From: Planctomycetaceae bacterium
GTDB taxonomy: Bacteria > Planctomycetota > Planctomycetia > Planctomycetales > Planctomycetaceae
Direction of reading: 5' to 3'
NCBI GenBank assembly: GCA_021732415.1
Contig: JAKFVC010000001.1
Location: 30,001 to 94,000 of the forward strand
Length of the DNA stretch: 64,000 bases
Both the position numbers and the translations under genes were made by a program. Below the pieces are notes generated by a model. The model saw only the letters and a list, made by a program, of their open reading frames with translations, was not told the DNA's origin and searched no databases. This document shows, in pieces, positions 1 to 8,456 of this stretch; the first letter of the stretch is position 1; each line of letters begins with the position of its first letter.

Positions 1-6
1 AACCTC

Positions 7-888
7 TCACTTCGCTCCGCGCTTCTTAGCCGGCGCCTGAATCAGGCTCTGCAGCGTCCGCAGATTGATGGCATCCAACTGTTCGCCATCCTCCTCACCC
101 TTGGGAGTCTCCAGGTACATCGGGACCTTGGCGAACCGCGGGTCATTCAACAAATGTCGAAACGGCTCCAACCCCAGTGAACCGCGGCCAATATGCGCAT
201 GCCGGTCAACTCGACTGGCAAACGGCTTCAAGCTGTCGTTGAGATGAAACGCCTTGATCCGAGACACCCCGATCAACCGATCGAACTCAGCAAACGTCGC
301 GGCATAGTCGGCCGCTTCAATCAGCGGATAGCCCGCAGAGAAGATGTGGCAAGTATCCACGCACACTCCCAACCGTTCGGGGGTCGCCGAGTGATCAATA
401 ATCCAAGCCAGCTCCTCAAACCGCGCCCCCAGCGTCGAGCCCTGCCCCGCGGTCGTTTCCAGCAACGTCAAAGTCTGATATCCGGCAGTCGCAGCATGGA
501 TGTCATCCAGCGCTTCCACAATCCGCTGCAACCCCGCTTCGGGACTCGACGACACATACGCCCCCGGATGCATCACGACCCCAATCAACCCGAGCGCCTC
601 CGCCCGCTCCAACTCATGCTTGAAGGCTTCAATGGACTTCTTCCACAAATCGTCATTGGGACTGGCCAAGTTGATCAAGTAACTATCATGCGCGACCGGC
701 TGAGTGATTCCAGTCTGCTTCAAACAGGTCTTGAAATCATCGAGATCCTGAGTCGACAGCGGCTTGGCATTCCACTGATTGTTGTTCTTCGTGAAGAGTT
801 GCACGCAGTTCATACCAAACGATGAAGCGGCCTCGACGGCTTTGTAATAGCCGCCGGAGATTGACATGTGCGCTCCTAGAATATGCAT
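7..888 (-). CDS. nfo: Deoxyribonuclease IV (endonuclease IV, AP endonuclease)
   Basis: A 293-residue TIM-barrel AP endonuclease that cuts 5' to abasic sites in base excision repair. The N-terminus MHILGAHMSISGG matches the family start. Metal-binding segments are visible: H in VVMHPGAY, E in LLETTAGQG, CVDTCHIFSAGY, the FHLNDS segment, DRHAHIGRG and the C-terminal LETPKGEE. Full length. It stands alone on the minus strand and runs to within a few bases of the left window edge, so any downstream partner is not visible. ATG at 888 is chosen because it fits the family N-terminus. Confidence 0.95.
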   Translation of the reverse strand: MHILGAHMSISGGYYKAVEAASSFGMNCVQLFTKNNNQWNAKPLSTQDLDDFKTCLKQTGITQPVAHDSYLINLASPNDDLWKKSIEAFKHELERAEALGLIGVVMHPGAYVSSSPEAGLQRIVEALDDIHAATAGYQTLTLLETTAGQGSTLGARFEELAWIIDHSATPERLGVCVDTCHIFSAGYPLIEAADYAATFAEFDRLIGVSRIKAFHLNDSLKPFASRVDRHAHIGRGSLGLEPFRHLLNDPRFAKVPMYLETPKGEEDGEQLDAINLRTLQSLIQAPAKKRGAK

Positions 889-1032
889 TTTTCCCTATTT
901 CCCTGCTCTGTCCTACGATTATCGGAATCTGGTTGCCATATTCACTGAATCTCAACAAATTTGCGAGTTAACGGCACCATTGATGAACCAATAGCCCGAT
1001 TTGTCCGTTCTGCTGACAAGGAGCGACTCCAA

Positions 1033-1530
1033 ATGAAACTTACGAGTCTCGACAAGAGTGTCTTAGAATTGATTTGGTCCAGTTACGAAGTCCTTTTCGA
1101 CGCTAAACAGACCAACGTCGCCATAGGCGAAATGCCATTGCTGTCCAAAGAAGAGATCATTCACCACTTCACGATGAAGGAAATTAATCGAGAGGACGTA
1201 GAAGCCTCACTGAGTACCCTCCTTGGATTTCAATTGATCGCTCCAAAGATGTTGCTTCACTCAAGCATGATCAGCGACCAGCTTCACGGATCAAGCAAGA
1301 TTCGGCTCGTTACCATGCCCCTGTTCGACGGTGATCGACCTCCTCAAGAGTGCTTCCAAGTGACCGAACGTGGTAAATCAGAACTTGATCGATTCTTCAG
1401 GAATATGTTTCGAGTCGCGTGCCGAGAAGGTTCGGTAAAAGCGGCACAGGAATTAGCAATCAAGGTTTTCTTGATCACCGCTGCATTCATTCTGGGCACG
1501 GCCGGTTTGGCTTGGGTAGTTCGAGATTGA
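1033..1530 (+). CDS. Hypothetical protein, winged-helix-like with C-terminal membrane helix
   Basis: I do not recognise this 165-residue protein. The N-terminal two thirds resemble a winged helix: a helical start (SLDKSVLELIW), a second helical block around LSKEEIIHHF, and a wing-like stretch ending FQVTERGKSEL. One hydrophobic helix near the C-terminus (about residues 144-161, VFLITAAFILGTAGLAWVV) predicts a tail anchor. ATG at 1033 is preferred over the TTG at 961 because AAGGAG lies 9 nt upstream. It precedes the FRG-domain gene on the same strand by about 180 bp, and both look AT-richer than most neighbours. Confidence 0.6.
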   Translation: MKLTSLDKSVLELIWSSYEVLFDAKQTNVAIGEMPLLSKEEIIHHFTMKEINREDVEASLSTLLGFQLIAPKMLLHSSMISDQLHGSSKIRLVTMPLFDGDRPPQECFQVTERGKSELDRFFRNMFRVACREGSVKAAQELAIKVFLITAAFILGTAGLAWVVRD

Positions 1531-1710
1531 TGCTTTGCTTCGCTCACCCAGATTCGAGAACCTAGGCTACCCGGTAAATGAGAGTATTGCCGATGGGGAA
1601 ACAAATGCGGTGCACTTTATTTTTTTCGAACAGTTGAAATTCCCTTTTTGTGGTGATGACACTCAGTCTGGCTGAGTAAATTGGTAAGTCAATCTTCGAT
1701 CGGAGCAATC

Positions 1711-2640
1711 GTGTCGGCAAAACAAGTTAACCATGATCTCACACCCAACGGATATAACGTCGGCATTGTCGAAAGCATTGATGATCTACTGTGGTTTTGT
1801 CGAAATCTCCAAGATCCGTTCAGGTTTGTTTTCCGAGGACAATCCGACGCCGAGTGGAAACTTGAAACACGCGTCGAGAGGAATATTCCCGATTTCTATC
1901 GTAAAAGGATTCGGTTAGAGAATCGCGAATTGGAGATGCTCGAACGGTTCAAGCGACGTGCTCATCATTACCTTACTCCGACTGACATTCCAACCGGAGA
2001 TCTTGAATGGCTCGCACTGATTCAGCACTACGGCGGACCAACTCGGCTTCTGGACTTCACTCGGTCGCTGTTAATCGCGGCTTACTTTGCTGTCGGAACA
2101 TTTCATGAGAAACCCACATCCGCGATATGGGCTGTCAACTGGCAGTATATGCGGTTTTTTCTCGACTATGTTCTTCGGGACAGTCAAACTCAAATCGAAT
2201 CGGCAATGAACAAGTATCAGTTACATGGGGTCCCATTTGGGTGCGATGAATGGATTCGAGTGATCTTTATGGAAAAACTCGAGATCTGCGGGGCCTTCGC
2301 GACAGATCCATTTCGCCAGAACAAACGCCTAATGGCACAACAGGGAGTTTTCATTATGCCGATTGATATCAGTCGGCCATTCATTGAAAATCTAGCGGCA
2401 ATGTTTGAGCCCAAACTGGACCTAGCGAAGAAAGACCATGAGGCTGTCCCACTTCAGAAAATTGGTCTGCTTGATGAATCTGCCATCATCAAGATGATCA
2501 TTCCGCAAGCCTGTCAAGCGAAAATGAGAACGGAACTTCGCAGGATGAATATTATTACAGAGACACTGTTTCCGGATTTGGTTGGAGAAGCTACTGCGTT
2601 GGCCGACATCATCACGGCTCATGTTCACGTTCCAAAATAG
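1711..2640 (+). CDS. FRG domain-containing protein
   Basis: A 309-residue protein with an FRG domain, named for the FRGQ motif; here FVFRGQSDAEWKLETRVER is near residue 40. Further hallmarks are LEWLALIQHYGGPTRLLDFTRS (about 98-120) and a stretch of small hydrophobic residues after it. The biochemical function of FRG domains is not settled. They recur in accessory and phage-defence neighbourhoods, so a role in defence is inference only. GTG at 1711 is preferred over the TTG at 1681 because GGAG lies 5 nt upstream. Codon use is less GC-biased than in the flanking housekeeping genes, suggesting acquisition. No TM segment or signal peptide seen. Confidence 0.8.
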   Translation: MSAKQVNHDLTPNGYNVGIVESIDDLLWFCRNLQDPFRFVFRGQSDAEWKLETRVERNIPDFYRKRIRLENRELEMLERFKRRAHHYLTPTDIPTGDLEWLALIQHYGGPTRLLDFTRSLLIAAYFAVGTFHEKPTSAIWAVNWQYMRFFLDYVLRDSQTQIESAMNKYQLHGVPFGCDEWIRVIFMEKLEICGAFATDPFRQNKRLMAQQGVFIMPIDISRPFIENLAAMFEPKLDLAKKDHEAVPLQKIGLLDESAIIKMIIPQACQAKMRTELRRMNIITETLFPDLVGEATALADIITAHVHVPK

Positions 2641-2677
2641 CTGTCACCCCCGCCGGGATCAAAAATTGATTCGCGGC

Positions 2678-2719
2678 AAAGAAAAAAGAACCCCCTGCTA
2701 TTTGAATAGCAGGGGGTTC
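2678..2719 (-). terminator. Rho-independent terminator of the Gly/Tyr-rich protein gene
   Basis: A perfect 13-bp stem (2688-2700 with 2707-2719, loop of 6) is followed on the minus strand by TTCTTTTTTC. It lies about 130 bp after the stop of the minus-strand gene at 2851-3174. On the plus strand no T-tract follows, so it should act mainly on minus-strand transcripts. Confidence 0.75.
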
Positions 2720-2850
2720 CTCGTTGTGTCGGCCAGCCTTCGTGTCCTTTGTGTGCTTCTGTTCGAATCTTCGTTTTGAACAGAAGCCCTCAAACTACAC
2801 AAAGCGACTAGGCGATTCCGGTTCACCGAAATCACGTCAAAGCGTCAGGC

Positions 2851-3174
2851 TTACCAACCATAATAGTTGTTGTAATACCCGCCACCATACGGCCGGTAAA
2901 ATCCACCGGGTTGCACATAGACTCCCGCGCGACCGTAGCCGTTGTAGTAACCGCGACCATAGCCGGCGCCGTAGCCGTACGGGCCGTTGCCGTAACCAGA
3001 GTAGACGCGAACTCCGGGGCCATAGCCGCCGCCGTAATATCCGCGGCCGTAACCGTTGTAGATGCCCACGCCGCCGCGACCGATTGAGATCCCTTGAGCA
3101 TTCGCGGTACCGCTGGGGTTCACCGCTGAAAACAGCCCGACAGCCAGGGCTGCCAATAACAGTTTTCGTATCAT
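2851..3174 (-). CDS. Secreted glycine/tyrosine-rich repeat protein
   Basis: A 107-residue protein with a clear Sec signal peptide (MIRKLLLAALAVGLFSAV, cleavage probably after ANA near residue 26). The mature part is almost entirely Gly, Tyr, Arg, Asn and Pro in GYG, GYY and YGGGY units, ending GGYYNNYYGW. No enzymatic domain. Such low-complexity sequence suggests a structural role at the cell surface, but that is inference. AAGGAA is spaced well before the ATG, and a dedicated intrinsic terminator follows, suggesting a discrete, possibly strong transcription unit. The plus-strand reading frame across it is a shadow. Confidence 0.7.
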   Translation of the reverse strand: MIRKLLLAALAVGLFSAVNPSGTANAQGISIGRGGVGIYNGYGRGYYGGGYGPGVRVYSGYGNGPYGYGAGYGRGYYNGYGRAGVYVQPGGFYRPYGGGYYNNYYGW

Positions 3175-3274
3175 GATTAGTTCCTTTTCAGTGTATGAGA
3201 AGCGAAATCGACTTCACTCGCCCGACATCGCACGCGGCACCCGAAGGTGCTCGATGCAGCGGACGCTGGGAGGT

Positions 3275-3976
3275 CTATTCGGCCTTTTTCGGTTCGCTAT
3301 CGTTATTCGACAATTTCAAGGCGGCCGGAGCCATCTCGCGGTTCTTTTTCAGTTCGGCGAGTTGCTCCTTGGTCAGTACCTTTTCGATCTGGACCAGCTT
3401 CTCGGATTCCAGGGCCAACAGGCGGGCATGCAGTCCCTGAATTTCATGGTGCAAGGATTCCAGGTTGGCGTGATACTTTTCTTGAATCTTGTCCGACGCG
3501 GCGGCCTGTTGAGCGGTCAGCACGACGCCGTCGTGAGCCAATTCCTTCTCGGCCGGAGTCGCGGGCTTGGCGGCGGTGGTCGTTGTCGTGACCATCTTCC
3601 GGCCGTGATGAGCGGTCCGTTGACGGTGAGTCCGCACTTGCATCAATTGCGGTTCGGTGAGGTGGTCTTCAATCGCCGACAGCATCAGAGCTTCGGCCTT
3701 AATCATTTGTGTGTAGCGATCGCTGAATTCTCCCCACACCTGGGTGAGGCTTGCATCGGTCTTGCTGACGATGTCTTTCACCTGCTGCTGTTGTTCAGTA
3801 GTCAATTTGAGCTTGGCCAGACATTCAGGAATCGCGGCTTCGGTAGCGGCGGCCTTGGGATCCGCCTTGTCTTCCGCAGCGGCAGGATTCCTGGCCAAAA
3901 CTGGCGCCAGGGCCAACACGCCGGCAACGGCCAACAGGCTGAATACTTTCGGGAACCGCGTCATTGAACTGAGCAT
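3275..3976 (-). CDS. Exported Spy/CpxP-like protein (LTxxQ motif)
   Basis: A 233-residue exported protein. After the N-terminal signal (FSLLAVAGVLALAPVLA) comes a mostly helical mature part with the LTTEQQQQVKDIV motif near residue 59 and a second LTAQQAAASDKIQ-type motif. Such LTxxQ motifs are characteristic of the Spy/CpxP periplasmic chaperone family, although this protein is longer than Spy. A Thr/Ala-rich linker joins the two helical halves, and the C-terminus is charged (KKNREMAP to SEPKKAE). ATG at 3976 is chosen over the upstream in-frame ATGs because GGAG precedes it by 9 nt. Function in envelope stress or metal binding is inference. Confidence 0.6.
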   Translation of the reverse strand: MLSSMTRFPKVFSLLAVAGVLALAPVLARNPAAAEDKADPKAAATEAAIPECLAKLKLTTEQQQQVKDIVSKTDASLTQVWGEFSDRYTQMIKAEALMLSAIEDHLTEPQLMQVRTHRQRTAHHGRKMVTTTTTAAKPATPAEKELAHDGVVLTAQQAAASDKIQEKYHANLESLHHEIQGLHARLLALESEKLVQIEKVLTKEQLAELKKNREMAPAALKLSNNDSEPKKAE

Positions 3977-4812
3977 CGTGATTATCTCCATACGTTTTAG
4001 GTCTATCAGATTCCCGGCAGACACTCCGCCGGCGAATTCTGGCAACTTCCGTGTGGCACTAAAAAATCTCCGCGACACGTCTGCACGACGTCAACGCGGA
4101 CTGAATTGCACGGTCGATTGAACAAATGGCAGCAGCATCTGAAAAAATTACTTCCACAGGTGCAGCGACTTGTCTTCGCCTTCAAATGTCCTTCTCTGCG
4201 GGGCATTGGGCACAAGTCTCTCGGTATCAAGCGAAAGCGCAGTCACCCACATTTACTGAGAAATTCCTGCCCGAAAGAGAGACTGCTGCGGCATGATGAT
4301 TGATCCGAAACGGCGAGTTTCGAATCGACACACCTCGAACCACTATGCCGATCTTCATTGCCCCGGTCCGAGTGGCTCACAGCTAAGCACGAATCGTGCC
4401 GTCGTTGCTCGGAGGACAGACAATGGACCATTTCGCTGATGATTCTGGTGCGACGAAATGCAGCCAGCGAAAGCTCAACAACGCTCGCTAGAGATGCTGA
4501 GGAGTTGCCCTAAGTCTTGTGGGAGTCTCGCTTGTACGCCGTGTGGGCGGATCTCTCCAGCCGATCATCCGGCATAGTCCGGTGGCCGATAACAACAATA
4601 TAAAAGACTATCGCGACAGGCTCGATACCCTCATGCGATGTGTCCGCTCTCGATGCGCGTGGATCGCTCATGATGAGTTCCCGCGTGCCATTCTCAATTG
4701 GCGCAGCAGTTTATCGTCCAGCGATTTCGGCGAAGAATACCGTTAGAAGAGCTTGGAGTGTCGGCTAGAAAATGCGTGATCCGTAAGGTGGGCACTTCAA
4801 AGTTTGCCCAGC
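3977..4812. other. Gene-poor intergenic region, 836 bp
   Basis: Divided between the upstream side of the Spy-like gene and the downstream side of the TPR gene. Short reading frames exist on both strands, but none has a good ribosome binding site, recognisable motifs or sensible composition. No convincing tRNA-like or hairpin structure seen. Confidence 0.5.
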
Positions 4813-6813
4813 CTATTGAAACTCTTCATCCTCTTCGTCATCAACCGGCTCGATGTCCTCGCTCAACTGCGCCGGCGGACGGAAGATGGGCCGCGACGGA
4901 CGGACGCCGATCAGCGGCTTGGTCGGTTCCGCTGGCTTCTCGGGTTTTTCGGCTTTCGGCTTCGCTTCGGGTTTGACCTTCTCCTGAACCAGTGGAGCAA
5001 TCGGTGTCACGCTTTCGATGGTGACGGGGGCGACCTTTGAAGCACCGTGGGCCTGTCCCGGACCGGGTTGAGGTTTGGCCTTTTGTTGATCGACCAGCAG
5101 TTGTTGATGCTCGGGGTCGACGGACTCGCGGCGATCCCAGAGGGCCACCTTCTTCTCGCCAAACTCGGCTTCGGCGACGACAAAGCTCGCTCGGCGGCGC
5201 GTGGCGGCGAAGATCGGTAGCAGGTCGCGGACCTCGCCGGCGCGGCCGGCTTGACGTTCGACATGATCGAGCATGTCCTGGGACCAGGCACCGCGGCGCA
5301 GATGGAGACGAATCGGTTGCGATTCGGGATAGCGAATTTCCATCACTAGTTCGGGTTCACCACTCGCGGCAATCTGGACTCCTTGTGAGCTGAAATAAAG
5401 CTGAGTCTGGCCGCGGGAAGAGACGCCTCGAGTCTCGGGGGATTCCGGGTGATTCCCGATCATGACTGTTTCGGCCCGGTCCAGATTCCAGGCGGGAGAC
5501 GCGACGCACACCAATTGCGTGCGGCCTCCAAATGCGGATTGATCGTAGGCGTACAGCGACGTGACAAGCTGTTGCATCGCGAGCGGTGGCATCTTGCGGA
5601 CGCCCAGCGTCGCCACCGATTGTAGCAATGCGGTCGCGGGTAATTCCGTCAACGTTTGGGGATCGCTGAGTGTCGTAATCAGCTTGGCTTCGTTGCCCGA
5701 CTTCTGGTACAGCGCAACCAGGCTGGCCAGACTTTGCGGGCGTTCCAGATCGACGTCGAGATTCCGCAGGATGGCCTCTTCGGCCTCTGTCGACTGGTTG
5801 GCTTCCTGCAGAATTCGTGCACAGACTAAGTTGGCCTGCCAGGCGCCCGTCGAATATTCCAGCGCGCGGCGAGCCGTCTGCGGTGCCTCGGGGTTCTTCA
5901 AGTAGGCCTGGATTGCAGCCAGGTTCGCCAATCCGGCGGCCAGCATTTCGTCTTTGCGAAAATGACCGTGCCCCAGCTTGGCGAGTTTCTCGTAAGTCAC
6001 CTCGGCATTGGCCCACTGACCTTGCGCCTGCTGAGTTCGCGCCACATGGTAATAGTAGGGGGGATAGCACGTCATAAAACGTTCCATCCGCTGTAACACG
6101 CGCAGCCGCGTTTCAGCATTGGTCTCGGCTAGGGCAGCATCGAGCTTATCGAGATCATCACCTCGCACCAGCCAGTTGTCGGCGATGTTCTTCTTCTGCG
6201 CCATCTTCCAGAAGGTATCGAGGAACTTCGATGACTTATCGTTGACCTCGGTCATGCGCGTCTTTTCGACCTTCCACAGATCGAGCTCGCGGTTGTTCGC
6301 CGTCGTGCGATAATCCCACCAACTGTTGGCCCCGGTCTTAACAGCGTTCACATATTGGAAAGTCGTGACCTCGGCACCGAGGATAAATGCATTCGACAAG
6401 ACCTGTCGTCGCACCTGGTGTTTGTAACTTTGTTTGAGAACATAGCGCTCTTTGTCCGCGATCCGCTCTTTGCCGATTTCGTCCAGCGTCGCCGTATAAA
6501 GAGTGATGACTTCCTGATCGCCAATCTCATTCAGATTGAGATTATTCAGGATGTGATGCTGCTCTTCGGAGAGGACTCGCTTCGAAGGATTCTGGCGCAT
6601 CCGATGGAACGAAGCACGGCAGTAATTCAACGCCACTGCGGTGGAACGTGCGGCCTTCTCATCAGTTACGACGACTGGCGCAGTTCCCTCGGCAGACTTT
6701 TCGCTCGTCGCGTGGGCCTTCTCCTGGTCGGCAATGGCCAAGTCCGTACCGGTTAACAAGCCAGCCGGCAGCAGCAACCAGCAGTACCAGAACGAACGCG
6801 AATTCACAGTCAT
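4813..6813 (-). CDS. Secreted TPR-like protein with Pro/Lys-rich acidic tail
   Basis: A 666-residue exported protein of unknown function. Signal peptide MTVNSRSFWYCWLLLPAGLLTG. Residues about 50-200 are helical and contain many aromatic and basic residues. About 200-420 read as degenerate tetratricopeptide repeats (for example GQWANAEVTYEKLAKLGHG and ANQSTEAEEAILRNL). The last 100 residues are a Lys/Pro/Glu-rich linker (EKVKPEAKPKAEKPEKPAEP) ending in an acidic run (EPVDDEEDEEFQ). GGGGAG lies 5 nt before the ATG. TPRs suggest a protein-interaction scaffold in the periplasm. No catalytic motif seen. Confidence 0.65.
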   Translation of the reverse strand: MTVNSRSFWYCWLLLPAGLLTGTDLAIADQEKAHATSEKSAEGTAPVVVTDEKAARSTAVALNYCRASFHRMRQNPSKRVLSEEQHHILNNLNLNEIGDQEVITLYTATLDEIGKERIADKERYVLKQSYKHQVRRQVLSNAFILGAEVTTFQYVNAVKTGANSWWDYRTTANNRELDLWKVEKTRMTEVNDKSSKFLDTFWKMAQKKNIADNWLVRGDDLDKLDAALAETNAETRLRVLQRMERFMTCYPPYYYHVARTQQAQGQWANAEVTYEKLAKLGHGHFRKDEMLAAGLANLAAIQAYLKNPEAPQTARRALEYSTGAWQANLVCARILQEANQSTEAEEAILRNLDVDLERPQSLASLVALYQKSGNEAKLITTLSDPQTLTELPATALLQSVATLGVRKMPPLAMQQLVTSLYAYDQSAFGGRTQLVCVASPAWNLDRAETVMIGNHPESPETRGVSSRGQTQLYFSSQGVQIAASGEPELVMEIRYPESQPIRLHLRRGAWSQDMLDHVERQAGRAGEVRDLLPIFAATRRRASFVVAEAEFGEKKVALWDRRESVDPEHQQLLVDQQKAKPQPGPGQAHGASKVAPVTIESVTPIAPLVQEKVKPEAKPKAEKPEKPAEPTKPLIGVRPSRPIFRPPAQLSEDIEPVDDEEDEEFQ

Positions 6814-7083
6814 GAAATCTCCCCTCAGGCACCCCCGTGGCAGGGCGCTGTGCTGACAAGTATGGCTCGCAGCCGGCGCCCGTTAGACGTTAAGCAAATG
6901 CCGTGCGCAAAGTTTTGGCCGACTCTGGCCTGTCCCAAGGATTAGGGAAAGTTTGCGGTCAGGAGAAGATCGGAGAGGGATGGCGAAATCACCCGTTCGA
7001 TCCGAAATGCTTACCTAATCGAAAATGTCGTCGGACGAGTCGCCGGGCCGGTGAGGTTCGGTGTCGACTGATGGGCAGAATGA

Positions 7084-7384
7084 TCTCACGCAAAGGCGCC
7101 AAGGCGCAAAGTGGGGATCAGATTCGCCACGGAGAACGTAAAGATTTAAGAAGAGAGAGTTATTGCCACAGAATGACACAGAAGAAACACAGAAGCAGAA
7201 GAGGAATCATTTTTCTATTTTCTGTGTTTCTTCTGTGTCATTCTGTGGCTCAAAAAGCTGTACGAAAAGACTTCTCCATAGTCTCCATGATGAATGATTT
7301 CCTGGTTTGTTCAAGTAATTGATTCACCAAACACGGCCTAGAAAAGCATTCTCAATCTTTGCGTCTTAGCGCCTTTGCGTGAGA
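7084..7384. repeat. Nested pair of inverted repeats
   Basis: The outer arms 7084-7111 and 7357-7384 (28 bp, two mismatches) carry the CAAAGGCGCC-type word that recurs at 18639-18736. Inside lies a perfect 30-bp inverted repeat, 7165-7194 with 7220-7249, loop 25 bp. The region sits between divergent genes (TPR protein and DtxR-type regulator). A lone copy of the inner arm with two mismatches occurs at 22889-22918. Confidence 0.85.
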
Positions 7385-7541
7385 CAATTCTTCGGAATGT
7401 TGAAAAGCTCACCACCTCGCCCCTCACGTTGGTAGGCTGAATCATGAAAGATCTGATAGAACCGCTGCGTGGGATGGCTACCCTTCTTGAATTCGGATAG
7501 CGTACATCGAGAAATTTCGGCACTCGAATGGGGGGCGGCGC

Positions 7542-8204
7542 GTGGAGAGCGTCAAAGTTGAAGACTATCTGAAGGCGATCTACCAGATCTGCGCCGCTGT
7601 CGGCACCGATACGGCCGCAACGGGTGAGGTCGCGGAGCGCCTGCAGGTGACTCCCGGCAGCGTCACCACGATGCTGCAGCGACTGGCCGAATCCGGGCTG
7701 GTGAAGTATCAGTCGCACCGCGGGGCGAAGCTGACCGAGGCCGGCCAGAAGGTCGCGCTCAATGTGTTACGCCGGCATCGTCTCGTCGAACTCTTTCTGA
7801 CCAAGACGCTTGGGATGTCGTGGGATGAAATCCATGCCGAGGCCGAAAACCTGGAACATGCCGTTTCAGAACGTCTGATCGATCGGATCGACCAGCACCT
7901 GGGATATCCCGACCGGGACCCGCATGGCGATCCAATCCCCAACGGCGACGGCTCGCTGCGCAGTGCACCGGGCGAACCACTCGCCGATTGTGCGGCGGGA
8001 ACGAATTTCGTTCTGGAACGAGTCCTCGATCAGACCCCGGAGTTTTTACGCTATCTGCGAGACGGCAGTTTGATTCCCGGCTGCACGGCATCAGTCATCC
8101 AGAATCTCCCCTCGGCGGGGATCATGACCCTGCAGGCCGGCGACCATCAGGTCAGCCTGAGTCGCGACGCGGCGTCTAAGCTGTTGGTCAAGATTGTAGA
8201 TTGA
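7542..8204 (+). CDS. DtxR/MntR-family metal-dependent transcriptional regulator
   Basis: A 220-residue regulator of iron or manganese homeostasis. Residues 1-70 form the winged helix-turn-helix (VEDYLKAIYQI, then GEVAERLQVTPGSVTTMLQRLAESGLVKY). The dimerisation and metal-binding helices follow (RRHRLVELFLTKTLGMSWDEIHAEAENLEHAVSERLIDRID with GYPDRDPHGDPIP), and the C-terminus looks like an SH3-like/FeoA-like tail. GTG start at 7542 with a G-rich stretch upstream. Whether it senses iron or manganese cannot be decided from the sequence, and no metal transporter lies next to it. The long nested inverted repeat lies in its 5' region. Confidence 0.85.
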   Translation: MESVKVEDYLKAIYQICAAVGTDTAATGEVAERLQVTPGSVTTMLQRLAESGLVKYQSHRGAKLTEAGQKVALNVLRRHRLVELFLTKTLGMSWDEIHAEAENLEHAVSERLIDRIDQHLGYPDRDPHGDPIPNGDGSLRSAPGEPLADCAAGTNFVLERVLDQTPEFLRYLRDGSLIPGCTASVIQNLPSAGIMTLQAGDHQVSLSRDAASKLLVKIVD

Positions 8205-8233
8205 CCCCCTTCCATCCGTTCGCAGTACCTGAC

Positions 8234-8438
8234 GGAGCGTAGCGACATTGGCTCCCCTCGCCCTGGTACCCCGGGGAGAGGGGATGGGGGTGAGGGGCAC
8301 GATCAACCAGCGACTCAGGCTCCAGAATATCGACAAAAAAGTCGGCTTTGAACATCCCTTTGAGCGACACTCGCTAATGCCCCTCACCCCTCACCCCGGA
8401 GTACCAGGGCGAGGGGAGCCACTGTCGCTTCGCTCCTT
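8234..8438. repeat. Imperfect inverted repeat, about 60-bp arms
   Basis: The arms 8234-8299 and about 8380-8438 share CTCCCCTCGCCCTGGTAC and GGGGTGAGGGG-like words with a few indels, around an 80-bp spacer. It fills the gap between the convergent DtxR-type gene and dnaB. No T-tract, so its role as terminator is uncertain. Confidence 0.7.
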
Positions 8439-8456
8439 TGAATCACCGACACTCGC

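Noticed and set aside
3977..4812. Possible small RNA or small protein genes
   Set aside because: No strong stem-loop plus T-tract, promoter or coding signal could be supported by eye.
6903..7322. 139-codon plus-strand frame
   Set aside because: It translates the nested inverted repeats; the residues are mostly repeat-derived and basic.
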